From Ulva prolifera (Eukaryota > Chlorophyta > Ulvophyceae > Ulvales > Ulvaceae): a DNA stretch of 64,000 nucleotides. Of this stretch, positions 45,901 to 57,567 are shown piece by piece. The translations under genes were made by a program, and so were the position numbers. The notes under the pieces are model-generated. The model made no database searches. It worked only from the letters and a program-made list of their open reading frames with translations, and had not been told where the DNA came from. Numbering within the stretch: the stretch's first letter is position 1; each line of letters begins with the position of its first letter. The stretch lies in contig CM041202.1 in assembly GCA_023078555.1 (NCBI GenBank), forward strand, positions 1,236,022 through 1,300,021. Direction: 5' to 3'.

Positions 45901-48119
45901 CCGGTCGCAGGGTGCACGAGGTTCGCGGCCGCGCCGAACGCCGTGACTGCCTGGTCGCCCCGCGGCATCGGGCCGCCGACCGGGATGTACGAGTACTCCT
46001 CATCGAGGACCTGCACAGCACGCAGCATGGCTCACGCCGCACGCACAGTGAGCGGGCTACTGAGGCGAGCCACGACTGTGCGAGCACAGAGTGCACAGTC
46101 CCCTGCTGCCGCGTCTCTGCGGGCGCGGAGCCACTTCACCGCCAACAATTTGGAAATGAACTACATAGCGTGCCAGCGGGGGCGCCCAGGGCAATCTCTG
46201 ACCAGGCAGTCTATTTTAAATCTACTGCCCCCCGGCTCCCTACCTTGGCCGCTTCTGCGTACATTGCAAGGGTGCGGGGGAGACACAGTCGCCAGACGGC
46301 GATGACCGCATTTAGCATCGGTCACATGGTCAAAGCTCACGAATGCTTTCTGCAGAACACAAGCGGGAAAGCCCCAGGGGGCCCCAAAGGGGGGGGGGGG
46401 GGGGGGGGGGGGTTCAAGGCCGCACTTCTTCGATGACGATGCCCATCGCGGCACACCGCCGCTGGAGGCGGCGCTTGAGGGCCGCGAACGACAGCGTCGG
46501 GCGCGCGACGAGGCACGTCTCCTCAAGAAACACCTCCCCGTCGCCGAGCGGCATCGCGTACAGGAAGCTCGGCGCCTCGCCGGTCGTGCCGATGTTCGCC
46601 TTCCAGTTCGGGTGCGTGAGCTCGCCGGCGCGCGCATCGCGGCCGCGCAGGAGCGCCTCTGTCCCGTCCCACAGCCCCGAGTGCGTGCGGCGGTAGTCCA
46701 TGAACAGCATCGCGTCGGGGTCGTACGCGTCCCCGTAGCCGCTCACGCGCGCCCACACACCGTACGCCGTCTGTGCCGCGACCGGCGGCGCGCCGGATTC
46801 GAACGAGAGGAACTTCGCCGACACGGCGCCGCCGGCGAGGGTCGCGAGGCGGGCAGAGATGGGGGCGGTGGCGGAGGTGTGCACGGTCGCGCTCGCGGCG
46901 GCGGGGTCGGCGTCGATGTCGGTGACGAGGCCCGCGACGTAGGCGACGCCGGCGGCGGCGCAGCGGGAGAGAAGGTGGTGGCGGAGGGCCGCGCGGTCGA
47001 CGCGGCCGTACGCGCGCTCCAGGGTTTTCTGCACGGGCGAGCTGCGCGTGTGGTGGATTACAGGGGACGGAATGCATGGGGCGTCGCGCAGCAGGGTGGC
47101 TCAGGTGTACGGGAACGAGTCACAAGGACTCTGGCCACTGTATGGTAGAGCCAACCCATATTGGCACGCTTGACAAGTGTAGGGGAGTGGCATGCCTTGG
47201 CTCATGTGTTGCATGGGTGCGGGGGAGAAACGTTTCTGCAGGGCAACCCTGGGTGTAGCCACATTGTTCTTACCGGTGGTTTGTGTCCATGAAGATTTGT
47301 GCTACAGGCGGAACTCACGAAGAAGCCAGGCGCAGCCTCTCAGAACGACGGATAATCACACACTGCCTTCCAAGCTGTGCGTATGACAGGTTCAAACGCC
47401 TGTGAATGCATGGCAGTCACTGGCTCAGGTGAGGTGAACAGCGCACAGAGGGTGACCTGAGCATCCGGTCCGGCTGGCTAGGGTGACAAATTTTTAACAC
47501 GGCAGCATTCTCCAAGAAACAAAATAACAAAATTGAATTGAAAAATATGATCTCTCTCATCGACTGAAGCGTGCATCATGTGCTCATGTGCTCATGCACG
47601 CGCGCCTGGGCCTGTGGGCGGCTCCGTAGCAACAGCTGCAGGTGTTAAGTAGATCAGAATTTTCTGAGCCGTATCCTATTGGGCATTGATAACTCTGAGT
47701 TAGTTACGGGACCACACATGCAGGTGTCAGAACCATGTGGCGATACACGCCACAGGGACGGCGCAGCGGTGCGCTGCTGCGATGGTGCCGCCAAAGACGA
47801 AAGTAGAGATGACCGGCGATGCCGTGGGGTGAAGTCGAACCTCTTGGTCAGCAAAGTAGCAGAGTGTCCTGTCCCAGGTGTAGTCTAGTAGATGGTCCAG
47901 CCCAAGGGACTTGAACTCATCCACCCAGACGCCGTAGTTGTTGGTGAACTTGGCCTCTGGACCGACGACACAGACAGACAGGCCGCGTTCCGCCAGCTCA
48001 GCGCTCAGGGCGAGGCCTGCCGGTCCGCAGCCTGCAACGCAGACGTCCACCGTGGCTGAGGGGTCGTGTGGCTGGAGGTACGTCGCGATCTGCTTCTGCT
48101 CGTCCTCCTTCTTGGCTGC
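42955..48119 (-). CDS. LCYE: Lycopene epsilon-cyclase, plastid carotenoid pathway
   Basis: FAD-dependent cyclase that closes an epsilon ring on lycopene, opening the alpha-carotene/lutein branch in the plastid. Four exons were read: 48119-47841, 47028-46426, 46010-45762 and 43296-42955, all phase 0, giving 490 residues excluding the N-terminus. Motifs in order: dinucleotide-binding GCGPAGLALSAELAERGL, TNNYGVWVDEFKSLGLDHLL, ERAYGRVDRA, QTAYGVWARVSGY, MLFMDYR, FLYAMPLGDGEVFLEETCLV, YSYIPVGGPMPRGDQAVTAF, GAAANLVHPATGYSITRML, and the C-terminal helical part FFECFFSLPDFYWRGFLASR with SSTQLLAFAALTF. The residues around FGAAANLVHPATGYS favour epsilon- over beta-cyclase. The last exon is 2.46 kb away and is easily missed. 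The transit-peptide exon is not fixed: the frame stays open upstream of 48119, but AG at 48121-48120 looks like an acceptor. Donors are GTTCGA, GTGCGG and GTGCGC. A short Gly/Ser/Arg tail follows the conserved end. Confidence 0.95.
43764..43838 (-). tRNA. tRNA-Met-like sequence, probably a pseudo-tRNA
   Basis: Lies within the large LCYE intron. The - strand has a good D arm (TAGCTCAGGTGGTAGAGC) and an anticodon arm AGCGT-CTCATGA-ACGCT with anticodon CAT, then TTCGAAT as in a T loop. The acceptor stem does not pair. The T stem is replaced by a 10-bp perfect hairpin ggccagcagt / actgctggcc. It is either a degenerate tRNA or the head of a tRNA-derived repeat. Confidence 0.35.
44091..44163. repeat. 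37-bp tandem duplication in LCYE intron
   Basis: Two exact copies of a unit beginning aggaataatgctattctctc. Confidence 0.9.
46389..46412. repeat. 24-base G run in LCYE intron
   Basis: Uninterrupted G homopolymer 14 bases downstream of the exon 46426 donor (on the - strand a C run). Its length may be unreliable in any assembly. Confidence 0.9.
47649..47720 (-). repeat. Family C short interspersed repeat, in LCYE intron
   Basis: Shares GTGGTCCCGT...GAGTT..CAATG.CC.ATAGGATACGGCTCAG with copies at 51.6 and 60.4 kb. Better copies end in TTTACTTTAC repeats, suggesting a retroposed element. Confidence 0.65.
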
Positions 48120-50767
48120 CTGAACATTGGGGCTACTTGGGATTTGCAGCGAGAAGTGTAGCATTGAACGATGTGAGAGCGACTTGATGAGTGCAGATGT
48201 GGCGCGTCGGCGCTTGTGGGTGGTCTTGGGAGTGCACGTGTGAGAATTCGCAGCGGAGCACATGACCAGGGCCCGCGGACGCGTGACAATTTCGCACACA
48301 CGCCGACGACGGTTCTGGTGTATACATGATGCATTCACTATTTGCTGATGCTGGCATTGGACCGGGGCATCGGCGCAAACTGCGAGATTGCACCGATGTT
48401 TTTGCATCATCTTCCATTGCTGCAATTGAAAGGCCGAGACTTGAAATCGCAAGGACAGCAGCTCAGAGTGCACATCAGGCTCCTCAACGCTACGCAGCAT
48501 TTCATCTTCAGAATCTAGACGAACGTCAGCCGTGTGGCTGAATTGCTGGTTCGGTGGCGGATGCCTACTGTGTCGAGAATATCTTCCGGATGGCAACATC
48601 ACGAGCCGAAACAGCTTTCACTGTGCAGACTTACAGTTCATCTTCGTATGTGAGGTGCACGCACTTGTGACGTCATGGCACCGAAGACCAAGCCACGAGA
48701 CAGGCGTGTGGACTGCGCATGCTCCCGTCAAGCACAGCTTGCTTCGTCCACACGGGCGGGCAATACAAGAACACAGCTGAAAGAGACATAATTCTGTAGT
48801 TTTTGTGCACCAGCGGGACAGGTCAAGCTGTGGCTGCATACACTTATCTGTGGACCTTGAATCGCAGATCTGAAGAAAGCACCTGAAACTCGACATAGTC
48901 TCGTTCATAATCTCCTTCTCGTACATATTGATTGATATCCGTCGATGACAGAGGTGATGATGCGACAGCATTTGCTGCGGTCCTCGAACGAGGATAGAGC
49001 AGGCCTTTGCTCACATCAGAGCGTATGCTGCACAGCGAAGCCTTCTGAATGCTCGTATACATTCTAGAACTACTGAGCTGTTTAAGCACAATAAAACTTC
49101 AAGACTGCATCGCGTCGTGCAAGCGATCCTCGTGCGGATCTCGTTCCGCGTGAGGCTGGACAGACAGATGCAAACAACCTGTCCTTCACTGGCGGAAACT
49201 CAATCGAGCATCCTCTACCTTCAGCTTGGTGTTCCAGCAGCTTGACCGCGCTGTGTCACGTTTCCAACTCGCAATGCTTTTCGAGGAAAGTGCAGAGGCG
49301 CACCTGTGGCCAAGCTCGCATGCACGTATTAGATCTTGCCGCTGCCGGTTGTCCGGTCCCACAAAGCTCCGCTTTAGAGGCGGCCTCACACAGAAACATT
49401 TGTCAATGAAACAGTGTCAGCACATGAACGTGATTTTTCTCTTGTGCAGCCAACATTCGCGAGCTCGTCTGTAGACTGCTGCCACAACGAACAATGAAAG
49501 GCATGTGTGGCATCGCGTATCCCTTAGATATAACAGGTGTATACCGAGCTCTGCCTCATGCAGATCGGAGGAAGTGTATCAGTACTTCTGAACATGAAGG
49601 ACATGCTCCTTCTCCTTGTTAATTTCGCTTCAATGAACAAAGTTTCGGAAAAGAGGTGAATCGATGGTGAGGCATTGTCGAAGAATGAGCTTTGCAAAGG
49701 TGAACTGCCATCCCAAAGCATCCTGACCTGTATGTATGATCCGTTCACGTTTCATGCAAGCTCGTTGTGTCGCCGTCTCATAAATATGCGAGATGGGCTC
49801 TATGATATCATTTCACAATAGACTGACCTTCCTCGTGTATGTACAACACCGCCCATGTAGGCTCTTCGTTGTGTCCTGGCTCTTTATTCCTGTGCGTCGC
49901 TGTGCACCAACTTCGCGGCTTTGAGCATTACGCCGAAGCCGTTCAGACTAACGCTGCGAATCGAGTGCCAAGCCTGTGGTTCAGTGAATGCTCAATCGCT
50001 GTTGCACTCGTCACAGAGAGTTGTTCACTGATTGGGGAGCTGTCGCTGCCAACAGGGACAACTGTATGTATGGCTCAACAGCGCCGCACAGTCATATCAA
50101 GCATCTCGTCATAGAGGTAAATACACAGCTTGACTGCACGTGAGTCTACATGTTGACGTTGGCCCGGCCCCACACATTGACTCGATGTTGTGACGCAAAC
50201 TGCGCGGAGGTGGACTTGCAAGCTGTTGCCAGTTTACCAGCAGCACTTGTACGCATGAGAGCAATCTGTATAAATGATTTAGGCTTGATTCTGGAGGCAG
50301 TCATGGGCATTGTTTCCACTTTGACATAGTGGCCAGTGCAAAGCTGCGTGACGAAGCCATGCGCCACAGAACAGAGGTAAAAGCAAAGTTAAGTAAATTT
50401 AGATTATTTTAGATAGAGGTCGTACGGCATGGCATCGTACTCATGCTGCAATGCTGATGCTCCGAAATCACATCGGCGATGGTCGCTGCTGAGGATTCTC
50501 GTGCGCCGCATCTGGCAATGCTGCACTTGCCCACAGGAACAGGGCTGTCTCTATATCCAAAACATAATACTGTTTCACGACTCCCCGTTCATCCGATCTC
50601 GGCGATAGACTGCGAATGCAGTCGGTCACACATGCAGAAATGGACCAGTGAGTTTGTTTCGGACCCGCAGCTTGCACACTGCGTGAGTCAGAGCCTTCTG
50701 CAGACACAATGGTGTATACGGATGCGCTTGGTGACCAGTGCGCACACTGGCCTTGGCTGTAAATCAC

Positions 50768-50826
50768 TGCACTGCATGTCCAACAGGATACAGCTCAGTA
50801 AATTCAGATTAACTTTGCTTTACTGC
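50768..50826 (+). repeat. Family C repeat, diverged copy
   Basis: Carries atgtccaacaggatacagct and a tail with taactttgctttac. Confidence 0.55.
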
Positions 50827-51640
50827 TGTGACATCCAGCTATGCGATCCCTCTGCTGGGCAGATGCACTTCCACTGTCTCTCCACTCATCACGTACACCT
50901 GATCGACGGGGAAATGTGAAAGGATCACCTTCCAGAGACAATCCCTCAACATTGATGCAGGACGTTGGTCCAGCCACTCGCACAGCCCACGAGATCAGAG
51001 ACACAGGACGACGAAGATATACCACGTTGGGAGCATACTGCAGCCAGTGCTATCTGCACTGCTTTGGTGTGCTTCCAAGCTGGGCCTTGTCAGAGTGGAT
51101 TTCAAGCGAGTGCTGCATACGTACGGGCCCGCTCGAGCTGGCTCAACGCTGGGCTACGCAGCAACCCAGGCTGTCATGCTACCCGCACATGCACCAGCTG
51201 CGTAGTGCCCCGTGCAGTGACCATGCGCTTATGGCGCTCTGTGCTAGAGTCTGCAGCTCTGGCCGCCACTTTGCAATCCAACGCTGCATGCTTTGGCCGG
51301 ATGCACACTCTTGGACTGCCCGCCGGTCCGTCCTGGTGGCCTACAGCCACTGCGAATCCGCTCCTGCGATCACCGAGTTTTGAGTGAACCAGACTTGCGA
51401 ATGTTGCACTGTCTATGGTTTGCTGTGGATGCTAGTACATCCATGCACACATGCCAAACACTGGTAAGGCTACGGCCGAGCATGCTACCACGTGCCTGCG
51501 ACGGTGCACCGCAAAGTAGGAGTCAGACGAGGGGGCACCACGCCAGGCCCAGTAGGGCGTCAGCATCATGGCCCTCATTACCCGACACGGCCACTGGAAT
51601 CGAGATTGCGAGACGCTGGCACCAACACATCCAGCATATG

Positions 51641-51714
51641 TGGTCCCGTTAACTCGGAGTTGTCTATGTCCAATAGGATACGGCTCAGTAAGTCTAGATT
51701 CACTTTACTTTACA
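51641..51714 (+). repeat. Family C repeat
   Basis: Best + strand copy: GTGGTCCCGTTAACTCGGAG, then GTCCAATAGGATACGGCTCA, ending TTCACTTTACTTTACA. Confidence 0.7.
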
Positions 51715-51998
51715 CATCCGGACATCTGCTGCAGGAGCTTAGGCCTGGAGTGCCCAAGTGAGCTGGCCAGATGTCACAGTGCACTATGGCTTCTCAAGGA
51801 GTCCGCGAATCCCACTGGCACGCGCTCCGGCGCCGGGGTTTCGTGACCCCAGGGCGACGTCGACCGCCCTGCACAACACCCAAAGCCCAGACTCTGTCAG
51901 GCCCTCGATACTGAGCCAGCGGACAAGGTACGCTAGCCTGCTGTTGGCAAACAGCCGCTGCTGCCCAGCCGCGGTGCAGCTGCGCCGGCCTGTATGTA

Positions 51999-52498
51999 GT
52001 TACAAAGGACAGAGGCCGGGTATCGTAGTTACAAAGGACAGAGGCCGTTCCTAAGAATCCATCCGCAAATCCACTCAGTCATGGCACTAGGCCGGATATG
52101 AGCACGTACTACAGCCCTGCCGGTGATGTCAGCCAAAGATTGAAGCCCCGCACGGAGCACAAGAGCATTTCCCTTGCACAACGCCACACTCAGCCGGCGC
52201 AGAGCATTCGTCACAAACAAAGCACGGTTCACCTTACCACACCGAGACGCAACCTCCGCCAGCCGGTTCAAGTGATTCATAACAGGCTGTCCCAAGCGAC
52301 CATGCGTCTCATGCGACAACGGCACAAAACTGTATGTATCAGGGTCGTACAAACGATAAGCAGTGCGTTTCTGCACATCCCGCGTCTCCGCAGCCCTCCC
52401 GTCCTCCCGGGCCGCTCGGCCGCAATAGGTATCAGCACAGGGGTGCACGACCGACACATCCCCTTTGCACAAAGCGTCACCTGGCGGCATAAAAGGCC
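51999..52498 (-). mobile_element. 5'-truncated LINE (family A) with reverse-transcriptase-protein C-terminus
   Basis: 500-bp insertion between 11-bp direct repeats gcctgtatgta (51988-51998 and 52499-52509). The - strand frame encodes the C-terminal part of an algal non-LTR retrotransposon polyprotein: TYSFVPLSHETHGRLGQPVM, NHLNRLAEVA and RRLSVALCKGNALVLRAGLQ. The 3' end carries two tandem copies of CCTCTGTCCTTTGTAAC, spaced 29 bp apart. The reverse transcriptase core is absent through 5' truncation. The element is a dead-on-arrival copy. Confidence 0.88.
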
Positions 52499-52509
52499 GC
52501 CTGTATGTA

Positions 52510-55332
52510 TGCATGAATACTGGCCTGTACACCTTAAAACAAATTTGGTCCATGGCCCCACGGCTGGGAAATGCACACGCACATGCCGAGCATTCAGCAG
52601 AGTTGGCTGCAAATGCGCAAGCCTCATCTCACAGGAATACATACTCATAGATATAGAAAATCAAAGGCCTGTCTGGCTCAGGGAGCCAGTGTCTGGTGCC
52701 CCCTGGGAGGTGTTGTGCACTCCAGGCACAGCGCGCCGGGGCAAATTCTGTGTCTGTGTGGGTGGCATGATATGGACGAAGCACTTCACACTCGCTTGTC
52801 TTGACTAGTCTGAGAACAATGGCCCACCTTCCTTTACCATGGTCTGTAGATTCCACGTGTCATATAACGTGGCAGCGATTCTGTTCTTTCGACGAGCTTC
52901 CGCTTCAGCTGGACCAAGTATCTTGCGGCAGACCTATCACTAGCAATGCAAGCATCGCTTGCGCGGGCACAGGCTGCCCCTGCCCAGATTAAGACGTATA
53001 GCCTATATGCTATAGGGACCATGAGGCCAGCGTCGATCGCAGCCGAGTCGCCTGGCTGGGGGAAGTGCCGGCCCATTTTTGGGGCACCAGGGCTTGCTGG
53101 TAGCAGCGCTGGTAGCAGCGTAGGTGGCAGCAGTTATGGCCATAGCAGTGTGGACCACGAGAGCTGTGATCACCGCCGATGACTAGGTGTTGTTCATTGG
53201 CATGCTGATACTAGCGGCACCAATGCGTCATGACCCTGATCCGCTCTTTGCCCAGCTGAGCTGCGCATTGCAATATTTAATCGTGTTTATGTTGGAAAAT
53301 GTAGACATGCAACACCTGCATACTGAATTCTGGTGATCGGGTAATCTGGCATCGATGGCCTTCCCGAACGCTGCACTGAAGGTTCACATGGTGGGTTTCC
53401 CGTAAAGTTGCCACCACTGATGCCATGGACACTGTCCGCAGCGGCTGTACATCTACTGTCCCAGTTTTTAGATTAACAGTTGCATGCTGCCAGGCTGCGG
53501 TATGTGATCCCTGACAAGCACACCACCTGCCATTCCTCTCAATCAGAGATCGTCATGCGGCCTCAACAAGGAACCGTGTAAACGGCCTGGAAGTCCGGAT
53601 GAAGATGTGAAAGAGAGGATTGAGGCAATGATTTGTTCTGTCTGAAGGAAGGTCGCGAACTCAATTGCAAAAACCCACCGCAGCCAAGTCACGTCAGCAT
53701 GGCCAAAATCCACGTTGGACGACCTGAGCTCCGGCCGCGCGAGTGATTGATTGCAGCTACCGGCCAGTCCTGAGTTTGGGCCTGTGTATGATCACAACGG
53801 TTATGATCGCGCATCTGCGTTCGGAGCGTTGAATATTTGCGAAAGTTCCCTCCGGGTCTCAATTCAGCATTGACACCTGCTTCCTCTCAAACGCTACGAC
53901 ACGAGGTACACAGTAATGTTACTTGTCACATTAGTTGAAACGGGAATATCGTATTTGACGTCACGACACGTGCTTTATCACATTTCCCGCTCACATAACA
54001 GCGGCAACAGGCAGTGTACAGACGGAACGTGATATCCAGGATCGCCGAAAATGGGACATACAGCTTCGTTGCGATTGTAGACATATGATGAGTGCTCGAG
54101 TGCTGAACGTGGAGTTTGACATGTATGATGTCCCTTGCATGCCGCAGCTGTCCCACGCAAAGCCAGATCGAGGGGTGCTATATTCACAAACAATCCGAAC
54201 ACATTGGACGTACGCAAGTCCCTTAGACAGATAGGGTCCTGTCTGGCGTTTTCATGTGTACTCTGCCGCATGTTTTGCAGAATACCGCAGAATGTGCTCA
54301 CCGCATGCGTGGACGTGGGGTACACGAGATGCTTGCAAGTCACCTGATCCCGCATGTCGGTGGACACACCTTGCACCAATTGCTTTCGTCTGTGCAAAAA
54401 TGTCGCTGCCAGATGCAATCCAGACGCTCGGTAAGTAACATTCATGGACCTGGGAGGGATACAAATGCACCTGCTGAGAACCTTTCCGGTGCTGCCTCAC
54501 GAGAGAGTTCAGCAGTTTCCATTTACTGGCTCGTGACGCCTTTGCGGTCACATGCTACAGCTAGCGCGGTGTATCTCTGCAGCTACACAGCGGTATGTAG
54601 CGGGACCACCTGTACTGGCGCAAGGCCGAGACACTTCGTGAAAGATCAGCTTGGTCTTTCCACATTCGTTGTGATGGATGGTCAGCATGTCGGCTGCACA
54701 ATTACAACAGAGTACACGGGCCAAAGCCCCCACCAAACAACAATCACTCCCGAAGCAGCTTCCAACTGGCCACGTTAACCCGTATCTCCAGGTGAAGAAT
54801 ATTACAGAAAAGCGAACGAAGCCAAGCGAACATAACACGTGACCCTTTCACAGAGCAGCTTCCGCACGCGAATCGAGTGACTCCTGTGTGCATGGAGCGT
54901 TCTCTCGAGATACATCCGACGACCGGGCGTCAAAGCAGCTGCAGCATCGCGCGCTGGCTAGCACCGGCGCTGGCGCCAGCGCTACTGCCACTGTCATCGT
55001 AGATGCAACCGATAGCCGCTTGCATCTTGAATTCGTGGAAGTCATGGTCATCTTGGTCTTGTGAGACTCGTTTGCAGCTGCATACCAGGCTGTGCAGAGT
55101 GCTCTGTGCAGCTGTGCAGCTATCTCTAAGTACACGTCGTCGACGCGACATGCATGCTCTGCTGGAAGCTAAACAGACACTACGCGAGAGCTGGCATGCC
55201 TGGCGCAGCGCCCGGACAGCATGTAGCGGTGCCAAATAACTTCCAAAGTCATGGGCAATGTTTGCCACTATTCTGCATCTCCTGTCTGGTGATCTCGTAC
55301 GTCAATTGTGGCGTGCATGTGCCTGGGTATAT
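52510..55332. other. intergenic, nothing recognised
   Basis: Several frames of 70-170 codons on both strands, none with a known motif or exon-like composition. A small run of gctggtagcagc-type repeats lies at 53095-53140. Confidence 0.45.
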
Positions 55333-55352
55333 ATATTGACTGCCAGTGTGTT

Positions 55353-55406
55353 ACAAAAGAGTGAACGGGAGAAAACAAACACTGAAACCGAATCTCATCC
55401 GCATCA
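55353..55406 (-). mobile_element. 54-bp LINE family B tail
   Basis: Between exact 20-bp repeats atattgactgccagtgtgtt (55333-55352 and 55407-55426). The insert is the complement of the family B end TTCGGTTTCAGTG...CACTCTTTTGT. Confidence 0.88.
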
Positions 55407-55605
55407 ATATTGACTGCCAGTGTGTTTTGGTTTCCTTCTTGTCGTGAGCAGTGCCACAGTGGAGCGGGCGCCAGGAGGGGGCGTCAAAGTTGCGGTAGGG
55501 CATTGAATATTGTTCAGTAAATAGCGGTGCTCTTCTATCTCCTACCCTGGGTGCCTTGGCCCATGCCTGCTACGGCCACGGCCAAGATCAATGTCAAATG
55601 CATGC

Positions 55606-56007
55606 ATGTTCCGGCGGGACGTGCCTGACCATGCCGCGTTCCGGTTTGTTCCGTTTGCGGTCGAATCGTGTGGCTTCATGGGCAAGGCTGCCGTGAGGTT
55701 CGTCGGTCAGTTGGGGGATGTGGCCGCTGCCAGTGGGCGCATCTCCAAAGGCGCGTTTGTCCAGTGGGCGCTGCGGGTGTTGTCGGTGTCATTGCAGCGC
55801 GGCAATGCGGATATGTATCGGAAGTCTGGGCTTGTCATCTCTCGGGAGCAAGGGTTGCGATATGATGCGGGCCTGGAGGACGCGATCCTGCCGGACTGAG
55901 TTGTGAGTGCGGTTGTAGTGTTCGTGTGTGTGTTAGTGTATGTTGCAGTTGATTCGGATGAGATTCGGTTTCAGTGTTTGTTTTCTCCCGTTCACTCTTT
56001 TGTAAAC
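55606..56007 (+). mobile_element. 402-bp LINE family B copy with RT-protein C-terminus
   Basis: Flanked by exact 15-bp repeats atgtcaaatgcatgc (55591-55605 and 56008-56022). It encodes the end of a LINE polyprotein: RFVPFAVESCGFMGKAAVRF, VGQLGDVAAASGRIS and LSVSLQRGNADMYRKSGL, with a stop at 55899. The 3' end is TTCACTCTTTTGTAA. Confidence 0.88.
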
Positions 56008-56160
56008 ATGTCAAATGCATGCGCACGCGTACGGACACATGCGCGGACATCGGCGTTTTTGTCTCGAGATGCGTGCTGCCGTGCGACGTACGACGTTAAA
56101 TAACATCGACAATCCTGCGTCGCCGCCACATTGGACTATGCCAGAGGACCCGTCGCATTT

Positions 56161-56334
56161 CCCTGGAGGACGCGATCCTGCCGGACTGAGATGTAGGCGC
56201 GGGGGAAGACGAACACCTCAGCCCGGCAGGGTCGCGGTTGTAGTGCGATCGTGTGTGTATGTGCGTGTTGCTGTTGATTCGGATGAGATTCGGTTTGGTG
56301 TTTGTCGTCTTCCGTTCACTCTTTTGTAAAGTAT
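56161..56334 (+). mobile_element. 174-bp LINE family B copy
   Basis: Flanked by 11-bp repeats ccgtcgcattt (56150-56160 and 56335-56345). It starts within the last codons of the LINE frame (ggacgcgatcctgccggact, also present in the previous copy) and ends CACTCTTTTGTAA. Confidence 0.85.
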
Positions 56335-56345
56335 CCGTCGCATTT

Positions 56346-57567
56346 AAATTCGTACACCCGGATCCGGCCCTGGAGTTATCTCGAGATACCATGATGATGT
56401 GACGGACCAGATGCATCCGGCAAAGTGCCGGCTCACCAGATGCAGAGTGCCGAATTTGGCAACGCTGCCGGGAAGCTGCCTGCCTCGCTCATGCTCAGTA
56501 CTAGTGCACTAGTGGCCAATGTCTATCTGTGCGCTCCGGTATCTCGCCATGCAACTCGCGACGGCGTCATGCCGCGTCGAGAGATATCGATGCTACGCGT
56601 TCGAAGATACGTGCGCTGCAACACGTGTGCTGCGCGACGTGCAACGTCCACATTGCACCGTACAGACGTACCAAGTCATTACGCTCGCTTGGCTTCGCAC
56701 GCGTGGCGATACCTGTGGCTACGTGTTATTGCAGACGAGTAAGTGCTTAAGCTTGCAGAAGCGTTGTTGCAAACCAGCACAGCAAATGCCTGTGGCTATG
56801 ATCACAGTTAATCGATATGACTTGCACAAGACTGAACGTGTTCAAGCATGTACAGCACAAGCTTCCTTGTCGGAACACACGTTTCGCACAGGTCTGAGCA
56901 GCAGATCTGAGCCATATCTGAGATACTGCTGCAACAGCAGCAGCAGCAGCACCACAGCAGCAGCAGCAGCACCACCACACGCACACACAACTTGTTGAAC
57001 CCCCTGGTCACCCCCTGGTCCTTCATCCGGCTACACTGGGTCCTCAAGATTATGTCCTGCAATTCTGTATGGTCTATTGCGTGCAATAGCTGCTCATGCT
57101 GCTCACATGCTGTCGACTTCAAACTTGTCTCAGGCTACCCCTGCTGCGCAGCATGCCATGACACCCACAGCTGTCTAGCAAAAGCCGTTCCGCAAACACA
57201 TGCCCCCACCCCCCAGCTGGCCAATGAACCACACATGCTTTACGGGAAAGGCTGATGAAAATTGTGCATGACAATCCATGAGTCAGCCCAGGCCTGTCTT
57301 CCCAGTCTATAGAGGCCCGTATACGTATATATACCATTACCATGACTTCGCCCTCATGGCCCTGTTGCAGTAGATCTCACACATGTCGCACATATCTAAG
57401 CCAACCTCCAGACACCGTGCTCCAACATTGGCCTCCGGCAATGCTAATGCCGCTGGCGGGCGCTGCGCAATGGCCTGCAGGCTTTCCAGCTTGCATTGAA
57501 GCAGCAGGAACACTTTTCTCACACCAGTGATTTGCAGGGTGACACCGGATCACCGGGGCTCTGTACG
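56346..57567. other. region 5' of the modular Cys-rich gene
   Basis: Contains a CAG/CAC trinucleotide run at 56932-56983. No exon was recognised. The promoter of the gene starting at 57568 should lie here; I see no clear TATA element. Confidence 0.4.

Larger units (their letters stand above)
48120..51987. other. region 5' of LCYE and intergenic
   Basis: The first few hundred bases may include the LCYE leader exon and promoter. A frame continues to 48602 but lacks clear transit-peptide composition. Beyond that lie moderate-length frames with no family signature. Confidence 0.4.

Noticed and set aside
52098-52808. 236-codon + frame
   Set aside because: Antisense shadow of the LINE fragment at 51999-52498, whose - strand frame has the recognisable retrotransposon C-terminus.
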